In this document: positions 16,427-25,495 of the stretch, in pieces
Layout of the letters: every line of letters begins with the position of its first letter
Position numbering within the stretch: position 1 is the first letter of the stretch
Assembly: GCF_022346605.1 (NCBI RefSeq)
Contig: NZ_JAKRNT010000001.1
Coordinates: forward strand, 124,001 to 188,000
Reading direction: 5' to 3'
Length of the DNA stretch: 64,000 nt
Origin: Sporosarcina sp. ACRSL
GTDB lineage: Bacteria > Bacillota > Bacilli > Bacillales_A > Planococcaceae
The notes under the pieces: model-generated
Database searches by the model: none
Seen by the model: the letters and a program-made list of their open reading frames with translations, nothing else
Told to the model about the DNA's origin: nothing
Position numbers and translations under genes: made by a program

Positions 16427-17335
16427 ATGAAAAAGAAATGGGCTTTATTAAGCTTGGTAATTGGTATTTTTACAGTGTTAGCGGGCTGTGAACCGTTAAT
16501 GGTGCTGGATCCGAAAGGCCCCCAAGCTGAAACAATATCCAATGTTATTTGGATTTCGATAGCTACGATGGCGATTGTAGTAATTTCTGTTTTCGCTTTA
16601 TTGATTTACGTCGTTCTAAAATATCGTGCTTCGAAACAGGACCCGGATTATGAACCTCCTCATATTGAAGGGAATCCGATTGTTGAAACAATCATTGTAG
16701 GGATACCAGTTATCATCATCATTTTCCTTTCCATCGTAACTGTCAAATCTACTTATGAAGTTGAGGCGACACCGCAAGGATATGAAGATCAGGAACCATT
16801 GGTCATCTATGCTGCATCTTCTGACTGGAAATGGCATTTCAGTTATCCTGAACAAGGTATTGAAACGGTGAACTACTTGTACATCCCTACGGATCGTGCG
16901 TTGGAGTTTAAACTCTACTCCTACGGCCCGATTACAAGCTTCTGGATTCCGCAATTGGGTGGTCAAAAATATGCGATGTCAGATATGATCACTACATTAC
17001 ATTTGGCGGCAGAAGTTCCTGGTGAATATATGGGAAGAAACTCGAACTTCAGCGGGAAAGGCTTTGCAGAGAATGTCTTTAACGTGAAAGCAATGCCTGA
17101 AGAAGAATTCAATGAGTGGGTAGAAGATGTGAAAGCGAACGCTGAACCTCTTACTGAAGAGAGATTTGATGAACTGCTCGAACCAGGCCATCTGGGACAA
17201 TTAACGTTCAGTGGGACTCACTTAGGATTTTTACCACCGCCTGAGCATGATCATGGATCAAGTGAATCTCACGATGAAGAGCATGATTCAGATAAAGCGA
17301 GTGGGGATGAAACGGAACATTCCGATCATCAATAA
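16427..17335 (+). CDS. qoxA: Cytochrome aa3 quinol oxidase subunit II
   Basis: A 302-residue lipoprotein. The lipobox VLAGC near residue 23 gives a lipidated N-terminus; two membrane helices follow (about 42-66 and 86-106), then a cupredoxin domain outside the membrane (SDWKWHFSYPEQGIE; SFWIPQLGGQKYAMS). The CuA cysteines of cytochrome c oxidases are absent, as expected for a quinol oxidase. The C-terminus is an unusual His/Asp/Glu-rich tail (HDHGSSESHDEEHDSDK). ATG preceded by GAAAGGGG. First gene of qoxABCD. Confidence 0.93.
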   Translation: MKKKWALLSLVIGIFTVLAGCEPLMVLDPKGPQAETISNVIWISIATMAIVVISVFALLIYVVLKYRASKQDPDYEPPHIEGNPIVETIIVGIPVIIIIFLSIVTVKSTYEVEATPQGYEDQEPLVIYAASSDWKWHFSYPEQGIETVNYLYIPTDRALEFKLYSYGPITSFWIPQLGGQKYAMSDMITTLHLAAEVPGEYMGRNSNFSGKGFAENVFNVKAMPEEEFNEWVEDVKANAEPLTEERFDELLEPGHLGQLTFSGTHLGFLPPPEHDHGSSESHDEEHDSDKASGDETEHSDHQ

Positions 17336-17404
17336 AATTGACTACTTTCCGCTTACCTTATGATATCTGTTACGAAATAAAAGTTCGAAAGGAGCACAAA
17401 AAGT

Positions 17405-19363
17405 ATGGATTACTTTGATCGATTTGCCATACCTCATCCGAGTCCTGCCATATACGCATCCATGGTTGCTATTGTTCTAACTTTGATTGCGATTGTCATA
17501 GGCTTAACCTATTTTAAAAAATGGGGTTATTTATGGCGTGAATGGTTGACAACTGTTGACCATAAACGGATCGGTATTATGTACCTTATTGCCGCATTAC
17601 TTATGTTGTTCCGCGGTGGGGTGGACGCACTTATGATGCGGGCACAAACTGCAGTTCCAGACAACACATTGCTGGATGCCCAGCATTACAATGAAGTCTT
17701 CACGACCCACGGGGTTGTCATGATCATCTTTATGGCGATGCCATTTATTTATGCTTTAATGAATTTCGTTGTACCTTTACAAATCGGAGCTCGTGACGTA
17801 GCGTTCCCACGTTTGAACGCACTAAGTTTCTGGTTGTTCTTTATGGGTGCGATGTTATTCAATATCTCGTTCGTCGTCGGTGGTTCTCCAGACGCTGGTT
17901 GGACTTCGTACTTCCCGCTTGCAGGGAATGACTTTAGCCAATCTGTCGGAACGAACTATTATATGTTGTCAATTCAAATTGCTGGTATCGGTACGTTAAT
18001 CTCAGGTATTAACTTCTGTACGACTATTTTCAAGATGAGAGCACCAGGCATGACGTTGATGAAAATGCCGATGTTCACTTGGACTGCTTTAATTACGAAT
18101 GCGATTGTTGTGTTCGCTTTCCCAGTATTGACGATTGCGTTGTTACTTGGAACAATGGACCGTCTATTTGGAACACATATCTTTACAATGACAAATGGCG
18201 GTATGGATATGCTTTGGGCGAACCTGTTCTGGGTTTGGGGACATCCAGAAGTTTATATCCTCATATTGCCGGCGTTCGGGATTTATAGTGAGGTTGTATC
18301 TACCTTCTCACAACGTAACTTGTATGGTTATAAATCAATGGTCGGTTCGATTGTGATCATTTCGTTCCTATCATTCTTAGTTTGGACTCACCATTTCTAT
18401 ACAATGGGTCAAGGTCCTTTGACAAACAGTATTTTCTCAATTACAACGATGGCGATTGCCATTCCAACCGGTATTAAAATCTTTAACTGGTTACTGACAA
18501 TGCGGAAAGGGAAAATCAAATTCACTGTTCCGATGTTGTACGCAGTAGGGTTTATCCCAATCTTCACAATCGGCGGTGTTACTGGCGTCATGCTTGGTAT
18601 GGCGAGTGCCGATTATCAATACCATAATACGATGTTCCTGGTAGCGCATTTCCATTACACGATCATTCCAGGTGTAGTGTTTGCGATGCTAGCTGGTCTT
18701 ACGTATTGGTGGCCAAAAATGTTTGGCTTCATGCTTAATGAAAGAATAGGGAAATGGGCATTCTGGTTTATTGCCATTAGCTTTAACGTCACATTCTTCC
18801 CGATGTTCTTCACAGGTTTGGACGGCCAAGCTCGCCGGATGTATACTTACTCAGAAGCAACTGGGTTCGGCCCGTTAAATATGCTTTCCTTCATAGGAGC
18901 AGTCGGCTTGGCGATCGGCTTTGCGTTAATCGTCTATAACGTCTATTACAGCGTGCGGCATTCTTCTCGGGATATCGGTTCGGATCCGTGGAATGCACGA
19001 ACACTCGAATGGGCGACACAAACGCCAGTTCAATCGTATAACTTTGCGCGTACACCACACGTGAACTCTAGTGAAGCTTTCTGGGATCATAAGAAAAATG
19101 GTCTATCATTATTCAAAGGCGATATCGAGAAGATTCATATGCCGAATAATAGCGGAGTGCCGTTCATTATGAGCTGTATCTTCTTCGTTTGGGGCTTCTC
19201 GTTCGTATTCAGCATGTGGATTCCAGCAATTATTACGACGATTGCAATCTTTGCATGCATGGCTCACCGTTCATTCGAAAAAGACGACGGCTATTATATT
19301 CCCGTCGATGAAATTAAAGCAACAGAAAAAGATAGCGAGGTGTTAGCAAATGAAAGTCGATAA
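17405..19363 (+). CDS. qoxB: Cytochrome aa3 quinol oxidase subunit I
   Basis: A 652-residue haem-copper oxidase catalytic subunit with about 14-15 membrane helices. Visible ligands and channel residues: THGVVMIIFMAMPF (haem a His), WGHPEVYILILPAFG (CuB His with the cross-linked Tyr and the K-channel), THHFYTMG (CuB His pair) and VAHFHYTI (the two haem ligands). It reduces O2 to water with quinol electrons and pumps protons. Its last codons overlap qoxC by 14 bp. Ribosome site AAAGGAGCAC. Confidence 0.95.
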   Translation: MDYFDRFAIPHPSPAIYASMVAIVLTLIAIVIGLTYFKKWGYLWREWLTTVDHKRIGIMYLIAALLMLFRGGVDALMMRAQTAVPDNTLLDAQHYNEVFTTHGVVMIIFMAMPFIYALMNFVVPLQIGARDVAFPRLNALSFWLFFMGAMLFNISFVVGGSPDAGWTSYFPLAGNDFSQSVGTNYYMLSIQIAGIGTLISGINFCTTIFKMRAPGMTLMKMPMFTWTALITNAIVVFAFPVLTIALLLGTMDRLFGTHIFTMTNGGMDMLWANLFWVWGHPEVYILILPAFGIYSEVVSTFSQRNLYGYKSMVGSIVIISFLSFLVWTHHFYTMGQGPLTNSIFSITTMAIAIPTGIKIFNWLLTMRKGKIKFTVPMLYAVGFIPIFTIGGVTGVMLGMASADYQYHNTMFLVAHFHYTIIPGVVFAMLAGLTYWWPKMFGFMLNERIGKWAFWFIAISFNVTFFPMFFTGLDGQARRMYTYSEATGFGPLNMLSFIGAVGLAIGFALIVYNVYYSVRHSSRDIGSDPWNARTLEWATQTPVQSYNFARTPHVNSSEAFWDHKKNGLSLFKGDIEKIHMPNNSGVPFIMSCIFFVWGFSFVFSMWIPAIITTIAIFACMAHRSFEKDDGYYIPVDEIKATEKDSEVLANESR

Positions 19364-19946
19364 CTCGCTTCCACTTGAATATAGTACGCATCAAAATAAG
19401 ATGAATATTTTCGGATTCTGGGTTTTCATAGGTGCCGAAGTCATGCTCTTTGCTACGCTTTTCGCAACCTATTTCACCTTGGAAAACCGTATAGGAAATG
19501 GACCATCAGGTGCGGAGATTTTTGAAATCACTCCGGTACTCATCGAAACGTTCTTGTTGCTAACAAGTAGTTTCACGATCGGTCTCGGTGTCCACGCTAT
19601 GCGACTCGGCAGAAAGAATGCAATGATAACATTCTTCGCCATCACATTGCTATTAGGTTTATCATTCCTCGGTGTGGAAATCTACGAGTTCATTCACTAT
19701 GCCAATGTGGGAGCAGGACTACAAGTGAGTGCCTTTACAGCAATCTTGCTGACCACATTAGGGACGCATGGGGCTCACGTTACAGTCGGTCTGTTCTGGG
19801 GATTGTTCATTATCATGCAAGTGAAAAAGCGTGGTTTGACGCCTGCAACGGCCAATAAATCGTTTATCTTCTCACTTTACTGGCATTTCTTAGATGTCGT
19901 CTGGATCTTTATCTTCAGCTTCATCTACTTGAAAGGAATGATGTAA
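19350..19946 (+). CDS. qoxC: Cytochrome aa3 quinol oxidase subunit III
   Basis: A 198-residue membrane protein with five helices, the short form of subunit III. GFWVFIGAEVMLFATLFATYF, GTHGAHVTVGLFWG and YWHFLDVVWIFIFSFIYL are the conserved helices. It stabilises subunit I and is translationally coupled to qoxB through a 14-bp overlap. qoxD starts one base after its stop. Confidence 0.93.
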   Translation: MKVDNSLPLEYSTHQNKMNIFGFWVFIGAEVMLFATLFATYFTLENRIGNGPSGAEIFEITPVLIETFLLLTSSFTIGLGVHAMRLGRKNAMITFFAITLLLGLSFLGVEIYEFIHYANVGAGLQVSAFTAILLTTLGTHGAHVTVGLFWGLFIIMQVKKRGLTPATANKSFIFSLYWHFLDVVWIFIFSFIYLKGMM

Positions 19947-19947
19947 T

Positions 19948-20229
19948 ATGAGAGAGTTATTCCCACGTAAACTCGTTATGGGCTTTGTCTTCTCGCTCGT
20001 TCTGACGATAGCTGCCTTGACGGTCTATTTCTTAGATATGTCTTATGCAGCAGGGTTGACAGTCCTTTTAGCCACGGCATTAACCCAAGCAGCAGTTCAG
20101 CTTATCGGCTTCATGCATGTCGGTGAGTCCGAGGATAAAGTTCCGATTTACTTGAACATTTATTATGGAATTGCGATCGCCCTTGTCACGATTTTCGGTA
20201 CGCTGCTAATCTTGATTTGGGATATGTAA
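19948..20229 (+). CDS. qoxD: Cytochrome aa3 quinol oxidase subunit IV
   Basis: A 93-residue protein with three membrane helices and the GFMHVGESEDK turn between helices 2 and 3, typical of QoxD/CyoD. It assists assembly of the oxidase. It is the last gene of the operon; a hairpin-rich repeat element begins directly after its stop codon. Confidence 0.92.
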   Translation: MRELFPRKLVMGFVFSLVLTIAALTVYFLDMSYAAGLTVLLATALTQAAVQLIGFMHVGESEDKVPIYLNIYYGIAIALVTIFGTLLILIWDM

Positions 20230-20230
20230 A

Positions 20231-20455
20231 TTCAAAAGCGAAGGGTGGCGGAACCGTTGCTCCTAACGCTACGCTTTTACTCGCAAAAGCCGTTCTTCGT
20301 GACGGCTTTCACTGCGACAGGCATAAGGCGGATCTGCGAAACGGCGCTCTTTGCCGTGCAGCAGAGATGACTTATGTCCCGAGCAGTTGCCACCCGGAGT
20401 CTAGACGATAACAAAAGCGGAGGGTGCCTGCTGGCGCCCGAAGCTGGATGATAAC
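20231..20455. repeat. Hairpin repeat elements (one long, one minimal copy)
   Basis: The long copy (20234-20412) begins AAAAGCGAAG, is closed by GGGTGGC (20243-20249) with GCCACCC (20389-20395), and contains GACAGGC, CATAAG/CTTATG arms and internal hairpins, including AAAGCCGT/ACGGCTTT (20286-20309, written as the two arms). The minimal copy (20413-20455) runs AAAAGCGGAG, GGGTGCC/GGCGCCC, then GAAGCTGGATGATAAC. Both copies end in a similar tail. A related copy follows fadH at 54397-54514. Confidence 0.7.
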
Positions 20456-20503
20456 AAAAGAGGAAAGGAGCGCCTACGAAGGTGCTCCTTTCCTCTTTTT
20501 TTA
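20456..20503 (+). terminator. Strong, probably bidirectional terminator
   Basis: A perfect 15-bp-plus stem (AAAAGAGGAAAGGAGC and its complement) followed by seven T on the plus strand. It ends qoxABCD and abuts the convergent gene at 20501. Confidence 0.9.
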
Positions 20504-20734
20504 TTGGATACTTCTTATCCTTTGATTCACTTTTTCATGCATTTCTTCTGTAGCAACGAAGAAGACGCCCATCAGGAAGATAAAAATTGCTCCCATAACT
20601 GTCCCGATCCCGATACCAGTAATTGCACTGTAATCGCTTACAAAAAATCCATATAAGAAGATCGAGATTCCGATTGTAAGAATTGTGATGCCGACAACTT
20701 TAACAGCGTTCAATATTTGTAATTTGGTTTCCAT
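20501..20734 (-). CDS. Small membrane protein of unknown function
   Basis: A 77-residue protein with two hydrophobic segments (about 9-30 and 40-62) and a charged C-terminus (EEMHEKVNQRIRSIQ). The ATG at 20734 is preferred to a GTG nine bases upstream because AAGGGGTG is then correctly spaced. No family recognised; convergent with qoxD. Confidence 0.6.
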   Translation of the reverse strand: METKLQILNAVKVVGITILTIGISIFLYGFFVSDYSAITGIGIGTVMGAIFIFLMGVFFVATEEMHEKVNQRIRSIQ

Positions 20735-20828
20735 TACCAACACCCCTTTACTCTATTATTTATCCTGTTCACAAATTTGTCAAACTTAATTTTAGCGTAA
20801 TTTAAAATACTGTCGATAAATCATAACA

Positions 20829-20860
20829 AAAGCACCCTGTCCGGTTGGATAGGGTGCTCT
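20829..20860 (-). terminator. Rho-independent terminator of the D-aminoacylase/MFS unit
   Basis: AGCACCCTgTCC / GGAtAGGGTGCT hairpin; TTTTGTTAT follows on the minus strand. Confidence 0.75.
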
Positions 20861-20865
20861 TGACA

Positions 20866-22095
20866 TTACCTCTGTGCCACTGGTTCGATATTATGGGGGT
20901 GAACAGATGTTTTATTACTTTTAATTGAAATTGCTGCAATAATCGAGATGACGCAACAGATGATTAAGAACCAGAATGCCGCATTATAGGAACCTGTTGC
21001 TTTGATTATGAATCCCATTACCAATGGAGAAGCGAAGCCTGCAGCCTGTGCACCCATGTTAATGATACCCATTGCAGAACCGATTGTTTTCTTTGGCATC
21101 ATTTTATGAGGTAAAGCAAATGCTACTGTAAAGGCAAAGCTCTTAAATACCATGCAGAGATTTAAATATAACATTGCCAACGGAATAGAGGTTGTCGTAA
21201 ACATTAAATAAAGGAAAACCCCTGAAACAAGCATGCCAAAAGCTGCATAATATTTTTCTAGATTTACAAAGAAACGATCTAACAGCCAACTGCTAATAAG
21301 CATGGCAATACCCGTTGTTATTCCTGGAAGAGCAGCGTAGAAACCCATTGTCATAATATCCATTCCTCGCGCTTCCATTAGATAGGATGGAAGCCAAGAG
21401 GCGATGCCCCAGTTAACGATACCCGCCGCAAACCACATAACAGTGATTTTCCATAATTCAACATTTGATAGTAAATCCCTAAAGGGCACGCTATTCTCAG
21501 ATGCCTTGAGTTGTTGAGTTTTCGGCTTGAAATAAACCAAAAATGCAAATGTCAGTAAGATACCTAACATACCCACAACGATAAACATATTTCTCCAACC
21601 CATCATGACAATCATTGGCGCCGCTACTAGGGGAGCAAGGGCCATTCCAAAATAATTGGAAGACATGAGAGTAGCAGAGGCCTTTGGTCTTTCATCTTTT
21701 GGAAAATAATCTGCTATCCCTTTTTGGGCTGCTGAAGGATACGCACCTTGACCGATACCGAATAAAAACCGAATAACGATTAAGGAGATAAATGACCATG
21801 CCAATCCTGTGAATACGGTAAATATTGACCATAAAACAATGGACCAAATTAATACTTTTCTTGATCCGAACTTATCCGTTAGCCATCCGCCAGGAATTTG
21901 CATAATCGCATAGGAAATAAAAAAACTACTTAAAATCACTCCAACTTGCGCGGCGTCTAAACTGAAATCATCCTTAATGTAAATAACAGCTACACTGATG
22001 ACCATTCGATCCAAATAATCTACCAGAAATCCAATGAACATCAACCAAAGGATAAAGTTTTTACTGTTTTGAGCTTTTTCAATATGTTTACGCAT
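20866..22095 (-). CDS. MFS transporter, anion:cation symporter type
   Basis: A 409-residue carrier with 12 membrane segments. The opening FILWLMFIGFLVDYLDRMVISVA and GGWLTDKFGSRKVLIWSIV resemble the ACS branch (ExuT/GudP hexuronate and glucarate carriers). FGIGQGAYPSAAQKGIADYFP is the motif after helix 4. It is 75 bp downstream of the D-aminoacylase gene on the same strand, so it most likely imports the N-acyl-D-amino acid or a related carboxylate. The substrate is inferred from context only. Confidence 0.85.
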   Translation of the reverse strand: MRKHIEKAQNSKNFILWLMFIGFLVDYLDRMVISVAVIYIKDDFSLDAAQVGVILSSFFISYAIMQIPGGWLTDKFGSRKVLIWSIVLWSIFTVFTGLAWSFISLIVIRFLFGIGQGAYPSAAQKGIADYFPKDERPKASATLMSSNYFGMALAPLVAAPMIVMMGWRNMFIVVGMLGILLTFAFLVYFKPKTQQLKASENSVPFRDLLSNVELWKITVMWFAAGIVNWGIASWLPSYLMEARGMDIMTMGFYAALPGITTGIAMLISSWLLDRFFVNLEKYYAAFGMLVSGVFLYLMFTTTSIPLAMLYLNLCMVFKSFAFTVAFALPHKMMPKKTIGSAMGIINMGAQAAGFASPLVMGFIIKATGSYNAAFWFLIICCVISIIAAISIKSNKTSVHPHNIEPVAQR

Positions 22096-22170
22096 TATAT
22101 CGCCCTCATTCTTTGTATTTGTGAGTCTACTTCTAACCGTCTAGAGAAGTAATCTTATAAGCGAATAAAG

Positions 22171-23784
22171 TTAAATACTCTCAACAAAGTTACTTTTCGG
22201 GTGATGCTGTGCTTTAATGACTTGTCCTGCTCTTGTCCCTATATATTCACCGTTATGAACAGTTAGTTTTCCGTTAATCAAAACGTCAATGATTCCTTTA
22301 GGCTCTAAAAGAGGCTCTTCAAAACTTGCGCAGTCTTCAATTTTTTCAGGGTCGAAAACGACGATATCCGCTTGGTATCCCTCTCTAATCAGGCCTCGAT
22401 TTTTTAATCTCATTAGTTGAGCTGGGGCACTTGTCATTTGACGAATAGCTTGTTCGAGTGTCAGTGTTCCTTCTTCTCTTACGTATTTTCCTAGTACTCT
22501 TGGAAACGTCCCATATAATCGTGGATGGGGCTTTCCGCCAAAGATTCCATCGGATCCAACCATTTGCAGCGGATGGCTCATGGCAAGCATCACTTCCTCT
22601 TCGTAACCCCAATGAATAACCATTGTCACACTACCTTTTTCTTCTAGTAAAAGATCTAAAGCAGCGTCGTCAGGCATCTTATTCGTGATTTCCGCAACTT
22701 CTAGCATATTTTTTCCTTCAAGATGCTTATTTTTCTCAGTTTGAACTGAGCTGATTGTGATATTATTCCAACCACAATTTAACACCCAGTTTTCATAGTC
22801 AGTGTTATTTTTGAGATCAACACTGATTCTTTTTCGATCCTCTGGATTTTGTAACCTTGCTAGCATCTCGTCAGTTCCGCCTGAATGCATCCAAGGTGGG
22901 AGGATGGCATGAAATACAGTTGAAGCTGCATTGTATGGGTATTGGTCAAACGTAATTTCAATACCTTCGGATCTTGCTTCTTCCATTTTTTCTAGTGCTC
23001 TTTTGAATTTAGCGCGATTCTTATGGCCGATTACTTTAAAATGAGATATATGCAGTCTAATTCCAGTCTGCCTTGCTACATCGATGACTTCGTCCAAGGC
23101 CGTTAAAGAGTGAATGCTTTCATTTCGAATATGAACCACAAAACAACCATCGTATTTTGCGGCCCCTTTGCATAGCTCAATTAGTTCTTCTTTGTTTGAA
23201 AAAACATTCGGAGGATATACGAGTCCAGACGATATTCCGACTGCTCCTTGTCGCATTCCTTCTTCAACCAATTCTCTCATCCTGTTCATTTCCTCTTGAG
23301 TAGAGGTTCTGCCTTCAAATCCCATAACAAGAGTCCGGACAGCGCCGTGGGGGACGAGGTATGCTGCGTTGCCAATCATTTTTGAGTCTTTCAGAAAAGT
23401 TAAGTACTCAGTTATACTGTTCCATGGCCACTCTCCAATATCACCATTCAACCCGTTTAATTGTTTTTGCCATAATGGCTTCGTTTCTTCTGAAACGGGT
23501 GCGACCGATATTCCATCTTGACCGAATAATTCAGTCGTTACCCCTTGGAGAGCTTTGATTTTATGAATTTCGGGCTTCGTAGCAAGTAGATCTGAGTGAA
23601 CGTGAGGGTCAATAAACCCTGGCGATACAGCCATTCCGTTACAATCAATAATTTGTAAGGCTTGTTCATTACTTAAGTCCCCAAGAAATGCAATCTTTTC
23701 ATCCCTTATCCCAATGTCTAATTTTTTCCACGGATTTCCGCTTCCATCAAATACACGTCCGTTTTTTAAAATCACATCAAACAT
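22171..23784 (-). CDS. N-acyl-D-amino-acid deacylase (D-aminoacylase), amidohydrolase superfamily
   Basis: A 537-residue metal-dependent hydrolase. It opens with the composite-domain strand MFDVILKNGRVFDGSGNPW, then the metal motif IDPHVHSDL (HxH), HISHFKVIGHKN, and DQYPYNAAS. The closing RLKNRGLIREGYQADIVVFDP is typical of D-aminoacylase/dihydroorotase-like enzymes. It would remove the acyl group from N-acyl-D-amino acids; the exact amino acid is unknown. The ATG follows AAAGGAGTG. A cre-like site lies 45-58 bp upstream, suggesting CcpA control. Confidence 0.85.
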   Translation of the reverse strand: MFDVILKNGRVFDGSGNPWKKLDIGIRDEKIAFLGDLSNEQALQIIDCNGMAVSPGFIDPHVHSDLLATKPEIHKIKALQGVTTELFGQDGISVAPVSEETKPLWQKQLNGLNGDIGEWPWNSITEYLTFLKDSKMIGNAAYLVPHGAVRTLVMGFEGRTSTQEEMNRMRELVEEGMRQGAVGISSGLVYPPNVFSNKEELIELCKGAAKYDGCFVVHIRNESIHSLTALDEVIDVARQTGIRLHISHFKVIGHKNRAKFKRALEKMEEARSEGIEITFDQYPYNAASTVFHAILPPWMHSGGTDEMLARLQNPEDRKRISVDLKNNTDYENWVLNCGWNNITISSVQTEKNKHLEGKNMLEVAEITNKMPDDAALDLLLEEKGSVTMVIHWGYEEEVMLAMSHPLQMVGSDGIFGGKPHPRLYGTFPRVLGKYVREEGTLTLEQAIRQMTSAPAQLMRLKNRGLIREGYQADIVVFDPEKIEDCASFEEPLLEPKGIIDVLINGKLTVHNGEYIGTRAGQVIKAQHHPKSNFVESI

Positions 23785-23828
23785 ACTAACACTCCTTTAT
23801 ATTGTTATTGCACTTAACCCCTCATAAT

Positions 23829-23842
23829 TGAAAGCGCTTTCT
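23829..23842 (-). promoter_or_regulatory. cre-like site (CcpA operator)
   Basis: TGAAAGCGCTTTCT fits the catabolite-responsive consensus TGWAANCGNTNWCA at 13 of 14 positions. It lies just upstream of the D-aminoacylase start. Confidence 0.6.
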
Positions 23843-23864
23843 TCGTTGTAGCCAAAAATTCTAA

Positions 23865-25196
23865 TCACAACACTCCTGTCGATTGATTAATTTCTTCAAA
23901 TAGTAAAATGTTATATAAGTGACGCGGTCTTCCGCGGTGTATTGGTTGTTCTTCACCTGCAATGACAGCTAAGTTATTGCGCTCAAGTATATTAAGAATC
24001 CTTCTGGCACTTCTAATGGTCAAGTCGAGTCCATTAGCGAGATCAATAGCCGTTATATTTTTGCTACCAAAGTTTTCACAAAAAGAAAATAATTTATTGA
24101 TGGTAGCTATACTCAGTCCAGCTAATTTTGCAAGGTTTATACGGTAGGGGTCATCACTACGCAATGAATATTGTAGTTGAGTTTCTTGTCCGATCGGACC
24201 GTAGACGGTACCTTCCACATCTACGACAAAGCAATGAAGCTTGTTCAATTGGGCTTTAACAAGGGCTTCACGTGCATTTATCTCCGCTTCATTAGCTGTG
24301 TGTCCAAAGCCTACTCCTAACGACGATTCTATATCCGTTTTCATAGCTATTTCGTTTAGTAGGGGCATTTTCTTGTATTTTTGAGTTACATTTTCAATCG
24401 CCCCCCGAGTCGTTATAAATCGAACTTCATCACGGTCTGACCAATCAAAAATTGCCTGAGCTTCTTCTCCGAAGTCAATGAGCAGATTTTGGAGCGCAAC
24501 TTTTTTTCGCTTTGTCTTATAATCTGCTAATTGGGTAGAAGTAAAGACATTATTAAAATGTAGGATTCCGACTGCTATTTGAGTTGTACTGTTACGTAGT
24601 GCCTTACCTTCCAATTTAACTTTCTGCAGACTTGAGCGAATAGTGGATTTGGTAGGAATCACCCGATAAACTAAAACTCCAAGATCAGTTAATGCCTCAT
24701 ATACCGACTTTACACATGTAATTGCGATATCAATCTTATTCTCGGACCAAAGTTGATAATGGAATTGTACTAATTCCTCTGCATTTTGGTCGGTACTTAA
24801 GAATAATTCGTCAGGATTAAATTCCAGTTCATCAAGACATTCCTCAACCTCATCCTTATTGAACGTATCTATGCTGAATTGAAAAGGAGAGTCAATCGGA
24901 TTAAATTCAGTTTCAGTTACGATTTTAAAAAGCGTCCGATATAAAGCGGTCCCTGATAAGGGGATAAAAACCATTGGTTTGTCCGTAATTTGATAATTCT
25001 TAGCAATATGATAGGGAATCGTACCGGCAAATAAATAAATATCGGCATTATGTTCTGTTTCTTTCACGACATCTACTGTTTCAAGTTCATGATTATAAGG
25101 AGCCGATAATAAGGTTATTTCAGGGTATTCTTTGCCTACTGTTAACACAAGTTCGTTTACGTCTTCTGGCCCTACCGTAACCACCTTTATTTCCAT
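23865..25196 (-). CDS. Transcriptional regulator with a GGDEF/GTP-cyclohydrolase-III-like domain
   Basis: A 443-residue soluble protein in three parts. Residues 1-195 look like a periplasmic-binding or PrpR-N-type sensor (VTVGPEDVNELVL, MVFIPLSGTALYRTLFK). Residues 200-335 have a cyclase-palm pattern: strand TQIAVGILHFNNVF, hairpin SDRDEVRFITTRG, and SLGVGFGHTANEAEINAREA, which resembles archaeal GTP cyclohydrolase III. Residues 355-425 are a winged helix (AIDLANGLDLTIRSARRIL; RGRPRHLYNI). It heads the catabolic locus on the same strand, 80 bp before the deacylase gene, and is its likely regulator. Confidence 0.65.
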   Translation of the reverse strand: MEIKVVTVGPEDVNELVLTVGKEYPEITLLSAPYNHELETVDVVKETEHNADIYLFAGTIPYHIAKNYQITDKPMVFIPLSGTALYRTLFKIVTETEFNPIDSPFQFSIDTFNKDEVEECLDELEFNPDELFLSTDQNAEELVQFHYQLWSENKIDIAITCVKSVYEALTDLGVLVYRVIPTKSTIRSSLQKVKLEGKALRNSTTQIAVGILHFNNVFTSTQLADYKTKRKKVALQNLLIDFGEEAQAIFDWSDRDEVRFITTRGAIENVTQKYKKMPLLNEIAMKTDIESSLGVGFGHTANEAEINAREALVKAQLNKLHCFVVDVEGTVYGPIGQETQLQYSLRSDDPYRINLAKLAGLSIATINKLFSFCENFGSKNITAIDLANGLDLTIRSARRILNILERNNLAVIAGEEQPIHRGRPRHLYNILLFEEINQSTGVL

Positions 25197-25495
25197 CTCA
25201 ATTCAATCCTCCTTGTCATCCTATATAGTTTTTTTAAGTTGCTGAATGGTCAGTAAATTATAATTGCCATGTTAACTTGGATTCTATTAAAAGTAAATGT
25301 CCTTTAATAGACCTTAAATGATTTTTCATTACTAAAATCTCATCCATTCTATCGAATAGTAATGTAATTGTAATGTTACTGTAAAATAACAAAGATATTT
25401 TTTTGATACTATTCTAGTAGAAAGAAAAAACATATAAAAATTACACAAATAGATAAAGAGATAAAACAACAGAGATCAAACAACAGGGGTGGAAA

